Shown one piece after another: positions 1 to 9,511 of a DNA stretch of 58,334 nt (position 1 is the first letter of the stretch; the number at the start of each line of letters is the position of its first letter). Source of the DNA: Rhizobium sp. (GTDB lineage: Bacteria > Pseudomonadota > Alphaproteobacteria > Rhizobiales > Rhizobiaceae); assembly GCA_029865825.1 (NCBI GenBank), contig JARXAQ010000182.1, forward strand, positions 1-58,334. Reading direction: 5' to 3'. Position numbers and translations under genes: made by a program. Below the pieces are notes generated by a model. It made no database searches. It was not told the DNA's origin and saw only the letters and a list, made by a program, of their open reading frames with translations.

Positions 1-620
1 CCAATCACCGGAAGACAGCTTCCGCTTCGGACTAGATCGATGGCTAGGAGGTATGGCTGATCTCATCGCTGCGCGGACTACGAGCAGGTGAACTCAGCCA
101 ACAGCGTCGGTGAAGAGGGGCATCTGAGATTGTTTCACAGCGATAGCGCCGTACTAGTTCAAAATTCTCGAGGCCCCGAAAGGACCGACCGTTATCAGGA
201 AGTCGAAAAGGCAGCCCGGAAGGAATGAAGGCAGGAAGCGGTCATAGCCTCGCCTTGAACGGATGTGAACTTTCCGCCCCGTTGTTCGAAGCATCAGGGA
301 TCCCGAGAACGTAAATATGCCAAGAACTTAATACCCTGGAGCGGCGACGGATAAATCAAATCGCTTCGCTCTTTCTCACTGTCAATTGCCAAACAATTTT
401 TGGTTAAATTTCAAGGCCCTTTCAATGAAGGTTGCTTCCTCTATTAGAGTGTAATTGACAGCCCGAGGGGCATATTCTGTGCCCGATAGGCTCTGCGCAA
501 GAAACAAACAGTGGAGTTGGTCCGAAACCAAGACGCGCCAGTTGCCGGCAAGGTCCGGTATGAAACGCTATTATTCTACATGGAAGAAGATCTGACTCGC
601 TTCTATCGATAAAATCCACG

Positions 621-2333
621 ATGTTCTATCTCATGCAATTAGCGGCTTCCCCAGGGCCGGCGTCGCCGTCAGGGCGGTGGCCGCCTCTTGTCTCTGGCGA
701 CTACAACGCTGGCGTAGTGCGCCTAGTGACACTTGTACGCGATCGGGTGAACCATTTGTTGTTCGCTTCGGTTGAGCTGTTGCCGACCGAAATGCCAGTT
801 CCCCCAAATCCGCCAGGCGGCGGCTGGTGGGACAACTTTGGTGACGATCGGCTGTGCGTGGGCCGGACAGCGCTGCGATTGGCGGACGCGCTCGACTGGT
901 ACGACGCCTTGAAACAAGGGCGCGCTACTATCCCGGGCAAGGCCTTTGCGATCACAGCCTCGGCGCTGGGGCCTGAACCCGACTACGAAGGATTTACGGT
1001 CCTCACGGAGCCGCCGCCCTTCTCGCCATCATGGCATGGCCGGCCGCGGCTACATCGCTTGGTGCCGATGACGGCTCTGGCCGAGCCGGTTCAAGCGCTG
1101 CGCGATAGCATGGTGAACGTCAGCGCCGAAGGTCGCGCTCGGCAATGGCTTCGTGACCACATCCATTTTGATTTATTGGCTTATGATGACTGGCTGGGCT
1201 CGGGTGTTCTAATTGCGCCTAATCCGCTGCTGCGCAGTTTTGGCGCGCGCATCGTCAATCGGTCGGTGACTCCAGAGACTCTCGAGCTTGGCGGCACCCC
1301 GCGACGGGGTGCCAGTGTTACGTCACTGCGAATGGCGGTCGAAGAGGTCCGCGCGGGAGCGCCGGCTTGGCGCGCCGAAGGCTCGCCAAACGCACTTGGC
1401 CGCTTCCGCGCGCCAGCGCCTTCCCAGGTCGCCATGGTACGCGAGGAGTTGTTCTGTCCCGTGCGCGGCGTATTGGATCGCGAGCCGCCTGCCTTCTTCT
1501 TCCGCAGCGTTTCTGTCTCCTCCTCTGTCGTAGCTGAGGCCAAGGCGCGTTACGTCGCCCCACCGACACGTGCCCCTGATGTGGGTGCGCGCACGGTCTA
1601 TGTCCGACCCGCCCCAGCGCGGCAATCTGCCCCCCCTATGACACCCTTGCGGGCGCTCGAATGCCTCCAGGACGCGCGGGCCGAGCGACAGGGCGCGCTA
1701 CGACCTACAGAAGCTCCGCAAATCCCACCCGGCGTTCGCCTGTTTGAGCACAATCGCGAGGAAACAGTGGATTGGATGTGCGGGCTGATCGCCCGCGCAC
1801 GCTCTCATGTCCTATTCGTTGACCCCTACTTAGACGCTGACGACCTGCAACAGTTCGCGACGGCCACCCAGTACCAGGGCGTCTCGATCCGCGGCCTTAT
1901 CAATCCTCGTCCCCGCCGTCACAAGCGTGTCGACCCCAACGGCGATAACTTCGGGGATCTCATGCTGAAGAAAATCGCGGCCTTCCGCGACCCCGCCCAA
2001 GAGTTCGGCGAGATCGACATCCGAGTGTCCCGGGGGCGTCGCCTGCACGACCGCTTCCTTCAGATCGATGATGTCATCTGGCACTCCGGCCATTCATTTA
2101 ACAAGGTGGGAGGTGGCGAGATTAGTCTGATGACCGTCGTCGCCCACCCTACTGAATTGGCCCAAGCCTTAGCGGAGGCTTTCGCCGAAGCTGAGCCGTT
2201 CGAGACATGGTGGGCCAATCGGCCGCCGGCAACTTGGTCGCTGAGGCAGGAGGCGGGCTATCAGCTGCGTCGCTTGGCCAAATGGATTGAACATTCGCCT
2301 ACCGGCCAAGTGCGAGGGAACGTCGATGACTAA
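621..2333 (+). CDS. PLD-like (single HKD-like motif) protein, possibly VPA1262-like; candidate defense protein
   Basis: 570-aa ORF; C-terminal LHDRFLQIDD matches HxR(x)4D (HKD variant), preceded by ARSHVLFVDPYLDADDL typical of PLD-like folds; overlaps the next ORF by 8 bp. Confidence 0.65.
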   Translation: MFYLMQLAASPGPASPSGRWPPLVSGDYNAGVVRLVTLVRDRVNHLLFASVELLPTEMPVPPNPPGGGWWDNFGDDRLCVGRTALRLADALDWYDALKQGRATIPGKAFAITASALGPEPDYEGFTVLTEPPPFSPSWHGRPRLHRLVPMTALAEPVQALRDSMVNVSAEGRARQWLRDHIHFDLLAYDDWLGSGVLIAPNPLLRSFGARIVNRSVTPETLELGGTPRRGASVTSLRMAVEEVRAGAPAWRAEGSPNALGRFRAPAPSQVAMVREELFCPVRGVLDREPPAFFFRSVSVSSSVVAEAKARYVAPPTRAPDVGARTVYVRPAPARQSAPPMTPLRALECLQDARAERQGALRPTEAPQIPPGVRLFEHNREETVDWMCGLIARARSHVLFVDPYLDADDLQQFATATQYQGVSIRGLINPRPRRHKRVDPNGDNFGDLMLKKIAAFRDPAQEFGEIDIRVSRGRRLHDRFLQIDDVIWHSGHSFNKVGGGEISLMTVVAHPTELAQALAEAFAEAEPFETWWANRPPATWSLRQEAGYQLRRLAKWIEHSPTGQVRGNVDD

Positions 2334-4113
2334 CGGCCTGACCCTTCCAGCGCCGGTCGACGGCGCTGCTGCGCTTGCTGCGACCATGGAGTGGATTACA
2401 GCATCCGAAGGCTCGGATGAGCTCTTTTCACCCGGCTTAAAGCCGCTGGACGTCTCGGGCGGCTCGGAGAGCCTAGCCCAACATCTGGCAGCGGCCGGGT
2501 TATTCTCGTGGTGTAACGCGATCGTGGCCACAGCGACCCCGGGGCAGCCTCTTCACCTTGATCCGCCTCTCTCGTGGCTGATGGCCAACGCAGCCCTGGA
2601 AGTCGCCGTATCTGCAACCCGGAAGGGGCTTTTCTATGCAGTCGGCGAGCTTCAGATGCTCGGCAATGTCGGTGACAGGGACCTGGCAGCCGCGATCTGC
2701 GCCCGCGTCGCAGGTCAAGCGGACACCTACCCGATCCTGACGCGATTACAAACGCGTCTGCACGGTTTGTGGGACTCTCGTTTTAATGATCGTCTGCGAC
2801 AGTACGCCGAGCGGACGGCTGGAGCGCCACTGACCACGCGCGACCTGTGGCCCCGCCACGACGGCATGCCGGTAGGCGATGGCTGGGCGCACCAAGCAGC
2901 CGCTGCACTTTGGCCCGACCGCTACATGGCGCTGCTGACGAGCCTACCGTCGCTGTTTCAATCGGGGTTCGCCGAGCCGCTAGAATCGCTCAACATCGAC
3001 CGGATTGCAGCCTTGGTCAGCGCCTGCCCGCCGATCTTCTCGGACGGCGGCGCGCCCTTGGGGCCGGTCCTTCCGTTCGCGCTGCTTGAGGCTATGGAAG
3101 GGCGTCTCGCGGCTATGGCCATGGATAACATGCCTAGCGCGGATGGCTGCGTTGTGCGCATCTTGGAAGCGGTGCTATCTCGGCCTGACGGGCACTGGCT
3201 GGGGCGGGCATGGTTGCAGCAGATCATCTGGCGCGGCAACTCGCGCCGGGCCGGCCGAGCCTGGACGGATGTCGACACTCAACGCAAAGTCCGGGACCGT
3301 ATTGTCGCTGGCGTATCCACTCAAGTCGCACCGCTTGGCGCAGCGGCATTTGACTGGATACGCACGGAACAGCCGCTTTGGATAGTTGATAGGATCTTGG
3401 CCGAGGCCTCGATCTTAGAGGCACATGGCGATGCGGCTGCGGCTGCCGAAATCCTGGCCAGTGGGGTCCTGCAGGGGTTGGTGACGGCGACGGGCCGCGC
3501 CGATGGCATGACTACACGCTCGCCAGAGTCCGACGTGGTCGGCCGCGTTCTCTCCGGCCTCCCAGACCTCACCCTGTGGTTTTCAACCTTGTGGAGGGAA
3601 ACCTACGAGGTGAGGGAGGCCCTAAGCTATCCGTTCAAGGGCAGCCTCGACAACCCGGCATACCCGGTCCTCTCGTGGGGCTTGAACGGCTTGAACGCCT
3701 CGCCGCAAGCCGCAATCGACCAGGCGGGGCTTTGGCGGGCTATCGCCGGCGCTGTGTTCGAGACTCAGCGGATCGACCCCAATGCGTGGTTGTTCAACGG
3801 CGCAATGCCGCCCATTACCCGGGTCACCGTACAACTAGGTGCCGCGCTCGCCGACCGGGGGATCTTACCTGTCGATGATCTGGCAGGGTTTTTGGGCGAT
3901 CAGCTTGAACCGACCGCCGAGCACGCCCGGCTTTGGCAAATCGCACGGGCCGAAGCCTCTGATGCGCTATCACTGGAGGCCGGTCGCAAAGTCGGTGCTG
4001 CCTTGGTGCGTGAGGCAATCGAGACCGCCCTCAATGAACCACAACCTAACTGGGACATGGCCTTGGACGCTACCTCCAAGGCGGATCTGGCGGACTTCGC
4101 GCGGCGCCTCTGA
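2326..4113 (+). CDS. Large helical protein of unknown function, coupled to the PLD-like gene
   Basis: ATG at 2326 overlaps the upstream stop (TAA 2331-2333); long open frame (about 595 aa); no recognised motif. Confidence 0.7.
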   Translation: MTNGLTLPAPVDGAAALAATMEWITASEGSDELFSPGLKPLDVSGGSESLAQHLAAAGLFSWCNAIVATATPGQPLHLDPPLSWLMANAALEVAVSATRKGLFYAVGELQMLGNVGDRDLAAAICARVAGQADTYPILTRLQTRLHGLWDSRFNDRLRQYAERTAGAPLTTRDLWPRHDGMPVGDGWAHQAAAALWPDRYMALLTSLPSLFQSGFAEPLESLNIDRIAALVSACPPIFSDGGAPLGPVLPFALLEAMEGRLAAMAMDNMPSADGCVVRILEAVLSRPDGHWLGRAWLQQIIWRGNSRRAGRAWTDVDTQRKVRDRIVAGVSTQVAPLGAAAFDWIRTEQPLWIVDRILAEASILEAHGDAAAAAEILASGVLQGLVTATGRADGMTTRSPESDVVGRVLSGLPDLTLWFSTLWRETYEVREALSYPFKGSLDNPAYPVLSWGLNGLNASPQAAIDQAGLWRAIAGAVFETQRIDPNAWLFNGAMPPITRVTVQLGAALADRGILPVDDLAGFLGDQLEPTAEHARLWQIARAEASDALSLEAGRKVGAALVREAIETALNEPQPNWDMALDATSKADLADFARRL

Positions 4114-4244
4114 CGCTTGTTGGGGTTTCTACTCGACTCCATCGCGTGATCGGTGACAGCCCAACTCATCTCAAATACGCCATCTGAGAATCGTCGGATG
4201 CGTTTCGCGTTGCCTTCTAAAACCCGGATTTATAGCTATTGCGC

Positions 4245-4739
4245 TCAACCTCTAGCAAATCGTGCCAGTCGGCGGCGCACCTCAGTTGCAGGAAGCCGGC
4301 ATCTGGGATGCGCGAAAAGTCTCCCCAACCCGCTGTGCAGCCGATCAAAATCGACATGGTTGCCGTCCGCAAGTTGGTCGAACAGCCAAAGGACTCCGTG
4401 CATATCGACCTGTTCGGTGATGGCGAGCCCGCGTAGCGTACCATCACCTGTCAGTAACCCCCATCTGCGCGACTCGGCGATGGCGAACGCAAATGTGTCC
4501 GGAACCGAAAGCTGGGCGTATTGCCGGTTTACGGCAGTGGCACGTCGGAGTTCGACGGACGTGAGTTCCTCGATGCGCAGGCCAAGCTGAAGCAGCCTGT
4601 CGCCGAGTTCACCAGCAAGCTCTCTCTCGAACAAAAGGTCTGGTACGGCGAACTCGAACGGCAAGAGGAACATTTCCTCAAGCAAGTTTGCCCTTTCGAG
4701 GTCAATCAGTACCGATGTATCGGAGACGAGGATTGGCAC
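4245..4739 (-). CDS. PIN-domain-like protein (putative ribonuclease/toxin)
   Basis: N-terminal VSDTSVLIDLERA and C-terminal VPDTFAFAIAE...LLTGDGTL acidic PIN-like pattern; 3 bp downstream of the XRE/IrrE gene. Confidence 0.7.
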   Translation of the reverse strand: MPILVSDTSVLIDLERANLLEEMFLLPFEFAVPDLLFERELAGELGDRLLQLGLRIEELTSVELRRATAVNRQYAQLSVPDTFAFAIAESRRWGLLTGDGTLRGLAITEQVDMHGVLWLFDQLADGNHVDFDRLHSGLGRLFAHPRCRLPATEVRRRLARFARG

Positions 4740-4742
4740 GGG

Positions 4743-5837
4743 TCAAACTGCCACCTGATCGAGCCGTTTGTCGAGTTCGCGCACGGAAATTCCCAGAAGT
4801 TCGGCGGCCCGTGATTCACCGATCACGCCTTCCGCAAGGGCGCGGTAGCAAAGACGCTCGAAGCGATGAGGCTCTTCCACCTCCGGTGCGAGACTCTCGG
4901 GTTCCTCATAGGGAGCCGTCCGCCATCCCCGTTCAGCGAATATCTTGAACAGCCGTGCACAGGCTGACTGGTTGATGATGCCGAGATCCTTGCAGCGGTA
5001 GGCGAGCGCCTGAATGCTCACGCCAAAGCGTTTCTTCACGGCGACCAGTTCACCGATGCTAATCGATGAGCGATGGGCACCTATTTCCGCACGCAGAACG
5101 TCCGCTGGCATCAGGAACGCGCCAGCGAACCGATGCGCGGCCTTCTCCTCATCGACCCCATCCGAGGGAGCGATAACCATGTGGCCGAGCTCATGGGCCA
5201 GATTGAACCTCTTTCTCTCGGACCACGTACTCCGCTTGACCACAATCACGCGCGCGGCGTCGCGATCCTTGCGGCGAACCTTGGCAGCGAGACCATCAAC
5301 ATTGTCGAGGTCGAGCGAAAGCACCTTGATCCCGCGCTCCTCTAGAAGTTCTGCGAGCTGTGGGATCGGATCATTACCGAGGCCCCAATCGTCGCGAACT
5401 GAGCGGGCGGCATCCTCCGCGTCGCGAATATCCGCGACCGGATGTGGTGCGCTGCGCGGCTGCTCCCATTCGACGCTGCGCATCTGAAGCAGGTCTTCCA
5501 CGGCAAGATAACGCTCCAACATGTGGATGGCGCGCGCCTCCAGGGCTGCTTCCTCCTTTGAGGACGTTCCGACCTTTTTGCGGAAATCCACGCCCTCCAA
5601 CGAAAGCTCATCCTCGCTCAGCAGGTATTCCTCTGAGACGTGGAGTGCCTTGGCGAGCGCGATTAGGACACGAGAACTCGGCATATCCTCGTTTCGCTCG
5701 TATTTACCGATGGCCTGCGCGGAAACGGCCCCGTCCATCGCATCGGCAAGAGCACGCAGAGAAAGGCCTGACGCGGATCGCGCGACCTTAAGCTTGTTTC
5801 CGATCATGGCGGTCTCCTTGCGTCGTTCGGTTTCCAT
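4743..5837 (-). CDS. XRE-family HTH fused to ImmA/IrrE (COG2856) metallopeptidase
   Basis: N-terminal HTH (LKVARSASGLSLRALADAMDGAVSAQAIGKYERNEDMPSS); zinc motif NLAHELGHMVIAP (HExxH). Confidence 0.9.
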   Translation of the reverse strand: METERRKETAMIGNKLKVARSASGLSLRALADAMDGAVSAQAIGKYERNEDMPSSRVLIALAKALHVSEEYLLSEDELSLEGVDFRKKVGTSSKEEAALEARAIHMLERYLAVEDLLQMRSVEWEQPRSAPHPVADIRDAEDAARSVRDDWGLGNDPIPQLAELLEERGIKVLSLDLDNVDGLAAKVRRKDRDAARVIVVKRSTWSERKRFNLAHELGHMVIAPSDGVDEEKAAHRFAGAFLMPADVLRAEIGAHRSSISIGELVAVKKRFGVSIQALAYRCKDLGIINQSACARLFKIFAERGWRTAPYEEPESLAPEVEEPHRFERLCYRALAEGVIGESRAAELLGISVRELDKRLDQVAV

Positions 5838-6011
5838 GTTTAGAATATGGGATCAATTTTGTAAACTGAAACCTCTTGAAACAGCGTTAATCGCCTCCCA
5901 TCTGCGGAATATGGCTGGTCATCTGGCAGTTTTGTAAACCAAGGTACGTCGATGCGGGGAGCTGGCCTGTTCCCGGTCGTTTCGATCAGAAGCAGGCCTG
6001 CGGGAACGATC

Positions 6012-6956
6012 ATGGCTCTCACCAATACCGAGCTTCGCTACTACGACAGCAATGTGCTCCGCCTGTCGGCGGACAAACGCAAGGAATATCATGCGCAGGT
6101 CGATCGCCTGATCGATGCATTGCATAAGAGCGTCAAGGACAAGACGGAAATCAAGATCACCAAGGTCGTGAAGGCGGGATCTTTCGCCAAGTTCACGATC
6201 CTACGTAAGACAACCTACGATCCGGTCGATGTCGATGTTGTGTTTTACATCTCAGGACGAGATGCCAGCAAGGAAACGCTCGATAGCCTCAGCGCGACGA
6301 TCTACGACCTGCTCATCAAAATATATCCGAACAAATCCGTCGAAGATTTCGAAATTCAGCGCAAGGCCGCTACTGTGACCTTCGTGGGCTCGGGTTTGAG
6401 CGTCGATATCGTTCCGGTGATCGAAGACGAAAACCGTGCTGGCTATGGCTGGCAGTTCGACATTCGCGATGGCTCGAAAATCCAGACCTGCGCACCATGC
6501 CAGATCCAGTTCGTCCGCGACCGCAAGAATCAGGACAGTGACTTCCGCACTTTGGTCCGCATGGCGAAGAAATGGCGAAACTACGCGGAAATCAAGCCGC
6601 TCAAATCCTTCGCTATCGAACTCATTATGGCACACGTGCTCGCCACTCAGGGTAAGGATGGCAGTATCGAGCAGCGCTTTCGCAACTTCCTTCTTTACAT
6701 CGCGCAGAGCGGTCTCAAGGAGCAGATCAGCTTCCCCGAGAACACGCTTCCGCTCGGCTCGTTCTCAGACCCGGTCGTGATCCTCGATCCGGTTTACAGC
6801 TTCAATAACGTCACCAGCCGGATTTCCGAAGCCGAGCGGCAGGAGATCGTCTCGGCGGCGCAGGAAGCCTGGGAGACGGTGAATTTCGCATCGGTCGAGG
6901 ATGACGATGCCGTCTGGAAAGAGGTCTTCGGGCCGGGCTTCAAGGTGGAGGATTGA
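6012..6956 (+). CDS. CBASS CD-NTase (cGAS/DncV-like nucleotidyltransferase, probably CdnC-like)
   Basis: Nucleotidyltransferase motif AGSFAKF...DPVDVDVVFYI plus third acid LSVDIVPVIED; first gene of the CBASS operon; internal ATG 6012 preferred to ORF start 5952. Confidence 0.88.
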   Translation: MALTNTELRYYDSNVLRLSADKRKEYHAQVDRLIDALHKSVKDKTEIKITKVVKAGSFAKFTILRKTTYDPVDVDVVFYISGRDASKETLDSLSATIYDLLIKIYPNKSVEDFEIQRKAATVTFVGSGLSVDIVPVIEDENRAGYGWQFDIRDGSKIQTCAPCQIQFVRDRKNQDSDFRTLVRMAKKWRNYAEIKPLKSFAIELIMAHVLATQGKDGSIEQRFRNFLLYIAQSGLKEQISFPENTLPLGSFSDPVVILDPVYSFNNVTSRISEAERQEIVSAAQEAWETVNFASVEDDDAVWKEVFGPGFKVED

Positions 6957-6957
6957 G

Positions 6958-7452
6958 ATGAGCCAGACGAGAACGGCTTCGGCCACCTATACGACGACGG
7001 ATATCGAAAACGTCGTCCGGCGCGTGAAGGCAGATTTGGCCATGATCGCCGACAGCACTGGCGGATGGACGCCTCAGAAGGCCGCCGACTACGCCCATGA
7101 TGTCGAGGTGCTCGCCAAGGCGGGCTATCTCGCGTGGGTGGACGTGACCTTGTTGCAATATGGCGTCGAACTGAAAGCCGTCCGCTTCGATGTCGATACC
7201 GATGCGGGAACCCTGAGCACCAGCCGTCCCGGCGGTGTGCTGTGGCCGCGTGTCACCGGTGCTGATCTCCGGATCGTGATCGGTTACACCGATGCCTACA
7301 CCAGTGCAGCGCGCGAAGCGACGCGGGGCAAGCTCAAGATCGGCTGGACTTCATCGAGCGCCGATATCAGCCATTCCGGCCTCAATTCATCCGGCGGCCG
7401 CAACTATGTCAGCAGCACCTACGGGATGCAGAGGAAGGATTGGGCCGCATGA
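6958..7452 (+). CDS. cap7: CBASS bacterial HORMA-domain protein
   Basis: About 164 aa between the CD-NTase and the TRIP13-like ATPase; position and size fit Cap7, with N-terminal helical start and C-terminal safety-belt-like YVSSTYGMQRKDW. Confidence 0.8.
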   Translation: MSQTRTASATYTTTDIENVVRRVKADLAMIADSTGGWTPQKAADYAHDVEVLAKAGYLAWVDVTLLQYGVELKAVRFDVDTDAGTLSTSRPGGVLWPRVTGADLRIVIGYTDAYTSAAREATRGKLKIGWTSSSADISHSGLNSSGGRNYVSSTYGMQRKDWAA

Positions 7453-8345
7453 GCCAGCCGAGCATTTTTGACAGCGAAATCGCGCTTCCGAACGATACGC
7501 TGGCCAAGCGTGAAAAGAGCCTACTCGGCTTCGATCAGCGCTATGTCCGCGTTCATGACCAGCTTCGGCTCCTGCTGAATGTTGGCGGACTTGGCGACTG
7601 GAACAAAAAATATCATGGCGGCAAGCTCGCGCTGTGCGATCTGGTTGCCGAGCAATATCCTCTGGTGATTTTCCACGGCGACGTCGGAACAGGCAAGACG
7701 GCCATGGCCGAATGCATCGCCAATCGTCTGGTCGCCGAGGCGCGCAGTTCGGATTCGATGCTTTTCAAGTTGTCGAACCGGGTGCGTGGTAACGGCATGG
7801 TCGGCGAAATGGGCACCCTTATTGCCGAGGCATTCCATAAGGTTGCGCAGTCGGCTGGCAAGACACGGCGTGCGATTCTTATTATCGACGAAGGCGACAG
7901 CCTGGCGGCCTCCCGCGCACAGGATCACAGCCATCATGAAGATAAGGTGGCAGTGAACACCCTGATCCAGGGCATCGACGATCTCAGGCAATATGGTGGC
8001 CGTATCGTTGTCATTCTCTGCACCAACCGTTTGTCAGTGCTCGATCCGGCTTTGCGCCGACGCGCCGCGATCACCGAAACATTCAGCCGCCCGACGGACG
8101 CGGAGCGTCAGCAGCTTTTCCAGATGGATCTGGCCGGGATGGGGCTGGCACAGAACCAGTTGGCTGAGCTGACACGATTGACCGGCGCGCATGATCGGCA
8201 TCCGTCCTGGACCTACTCCGACATTCGTACCCGGCTTTATCCGGCGGCCCTCGCAAAGGCTTATCCCGACCGGGCTCTGAGCTTCGCCGACTTGTCGGCC
8301 GTGGCGTCCACGCTTCAGGCGTCCCCGGTCATGGAGGACAAGTGA
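7449..8345 (+). CDS. cap6: CBASS TRIP13/Pch2-like AAA+ ATPase
   Basis: Walker A GDVGTGKTAMAE, Walker B AILIIDEGDSL, sensor LCTNR; ATGA overlap with the HORMA gene. Confidence 0.9.
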   Translation: MSQPSIFDSEIALPNDTLAKREKSLLGFDQRYVRVHDQLRLLLNVGGLGDWNKKYHGGKLALCDLVAEQYPLVIFHGDVGTGKTAMAECIANRLVAEARSSDSMLFKLSNRVRGNGMVGEMGTLIAEAFHKVAQSAGKTRRAILIIDEGDSLAASRAQDHSHHEDKVAVNTLIQGIDDLRQYGGRIVVILCTNRLSVLDPALRRRAAITETFSRPTDAERQQLFQMDLAGMGLAQNQLAELTRLTGAHDRHPSWTYSDIRTRLYPAALAKAYPDRALSFADLSAVASTLQASPVMEDK

Positions 8346-9511
8346 TGGCCAAATCTCCCCTGTTCGGACGCCGCATCCATATTTCCGGCAGTATTGTAAA
8401 CGACCTGACGCTCGCGCCCACGGCAGACGTCGAAGCTGCGCGCGAGTTGATTGCTATGCTGGTCAAGGAGTTGGTCAAGCGTGGGGCCAACTTCGTCATT
8501 CCCGTCGATGCTGAACCCACGAGGAAAGTCGATGGTCTGCCGGTCTGCTTCGACTGGCTGGTCTGGAAGGCCGTAAAAGACAATCTCATCCATCGGCCGC
8601 AGAATGCGCCCGGGCCGTTCGTCGTCGCCGTGCAGCACCATAAGACCGAGGAACAAATCCCGGAGAACAATCTTGATCTGTGGGACGAACTGCGCGCCTC
8701 ACAACTGGTCAAGATCGAGAGCGCTGCATATTGGAACATGAATAGCAAGCGCATGGAAGCGCAGGCTCGGTTCGGCGACGTACTCATCGCACTTGGTGGT
8801 GATGAGGGGGTTCTCTATCTGGCGAACCTCTATCATGACGCCGGAAAGCCGATCGTGCCGCTGAATCTACCCCTTTGTGCGGAGACGAAAGGCGCCCGTC
8901 GGCTTTACGCCTTCGGCCTCGCGAGCGCTCAAACCCGCCGCCTGTTCCAGATCGCCGATGACGGCGACGCGCATGACTGGATCAATCGCATCGGCTTCCC
9001 AAAGCGGCAGGGGAATGCTGATCGTGTTACGGCCTTGATCGACCTGCTCGAATCCCTCGAACGCCCCAAGGCGTTCGCCGTTCGCCTCCTTAATCCCGAT
9101 CACGAGGATTACGCCGCTGTCCAGGATTTCTTCGATGTCGTAGCAAAGCCCGTGCTCGAAGACGAACTCGGCTTTCGTCTGATCGTTATTGACGGACGGC
9201 AGACCTACGATCACGCGCGCATTGATCAGGAGATTTTCGCCAAACTGCACCGCAGCAGAGTCGTCATCGCCGATATCACCGGCACGAGGCCGAACTGCTT
9301 TCTGGAGTTGGGCTATGCGCTCGGACGCGGGTTGTCCACGATGGTCACTGCGCGAGAGGGCGCATCCCTGCCGTTCGACATCACGACTTTTGCGGGTCAT
9401 CACTGGAAAACGACTGGTAGTGCCGATGACCGCAGGCGCGCCTTCCGGGAACACTGGAACGCCATTCGCAATCGCCCCACCCTCGTTCCCACGGAGCCGT
9501 TGATCTCATGA
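8345..9511 (+). CDS. CBASS effector: SLOG-like N-terminal domain (Cap17-N/TPALS-like) plus NDT/TIR-like C-terminal domain
   Basis: N-terminal RIHISGSIV and [30 protein letters not shown] (SLOG-like); C-terminal [29 protein letters not shown] (NDT/TIR-like with conserved Glu); overlaps both neighbours. Confidence 0.75.
   Translation: MAKSPLFGRRIHISGSIVNDLTLAPTADVEAARELIAMLVKELVKRGANFVIPVDAEPTRKVDGLPVCFDWLVWKAVKDNLIHRPQNAPGPFVVAVQHHKTEEQIPENNLDLWDELRASQLVKIESAAYWNMNSKRMEAQARFGDVLIALGGDEGVLYLANLYHDAGKPIVPLNLPLCAETKGARRLYAFGLASAQTRRLFQIADDGDAHDWINRIGFPKRQGNADRVTALIDLLESLERPKAFAVRLLNPDHEDYAAVQDFFDVVAKPVLEDELGFRLIVIDGRQTYDHARIDQEIFAKLHRSRVVIADITGTRPNCFLELGYALGRGLSTMVTAREGASLPFDITTFAGHHWKTTGSADDRRRAFREHWNAIRNRPTLVPTEPLIS

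Noticed and set aside
1-620. Leading 620 bp
   Set aside because: No supported ORF or RNA; only short frames without motifs
1181-1625. Long antisense ORFs opposite the PLD-like gene
   Set aside because: GC-rich coding strand shadow frames without motifs
5014-5937. Plus-strand ORFs opposite XRE/IrrE (157, 143 and 138 aa)
   Set aside because: Shadow ORFs of a well-supported minus-strand gene
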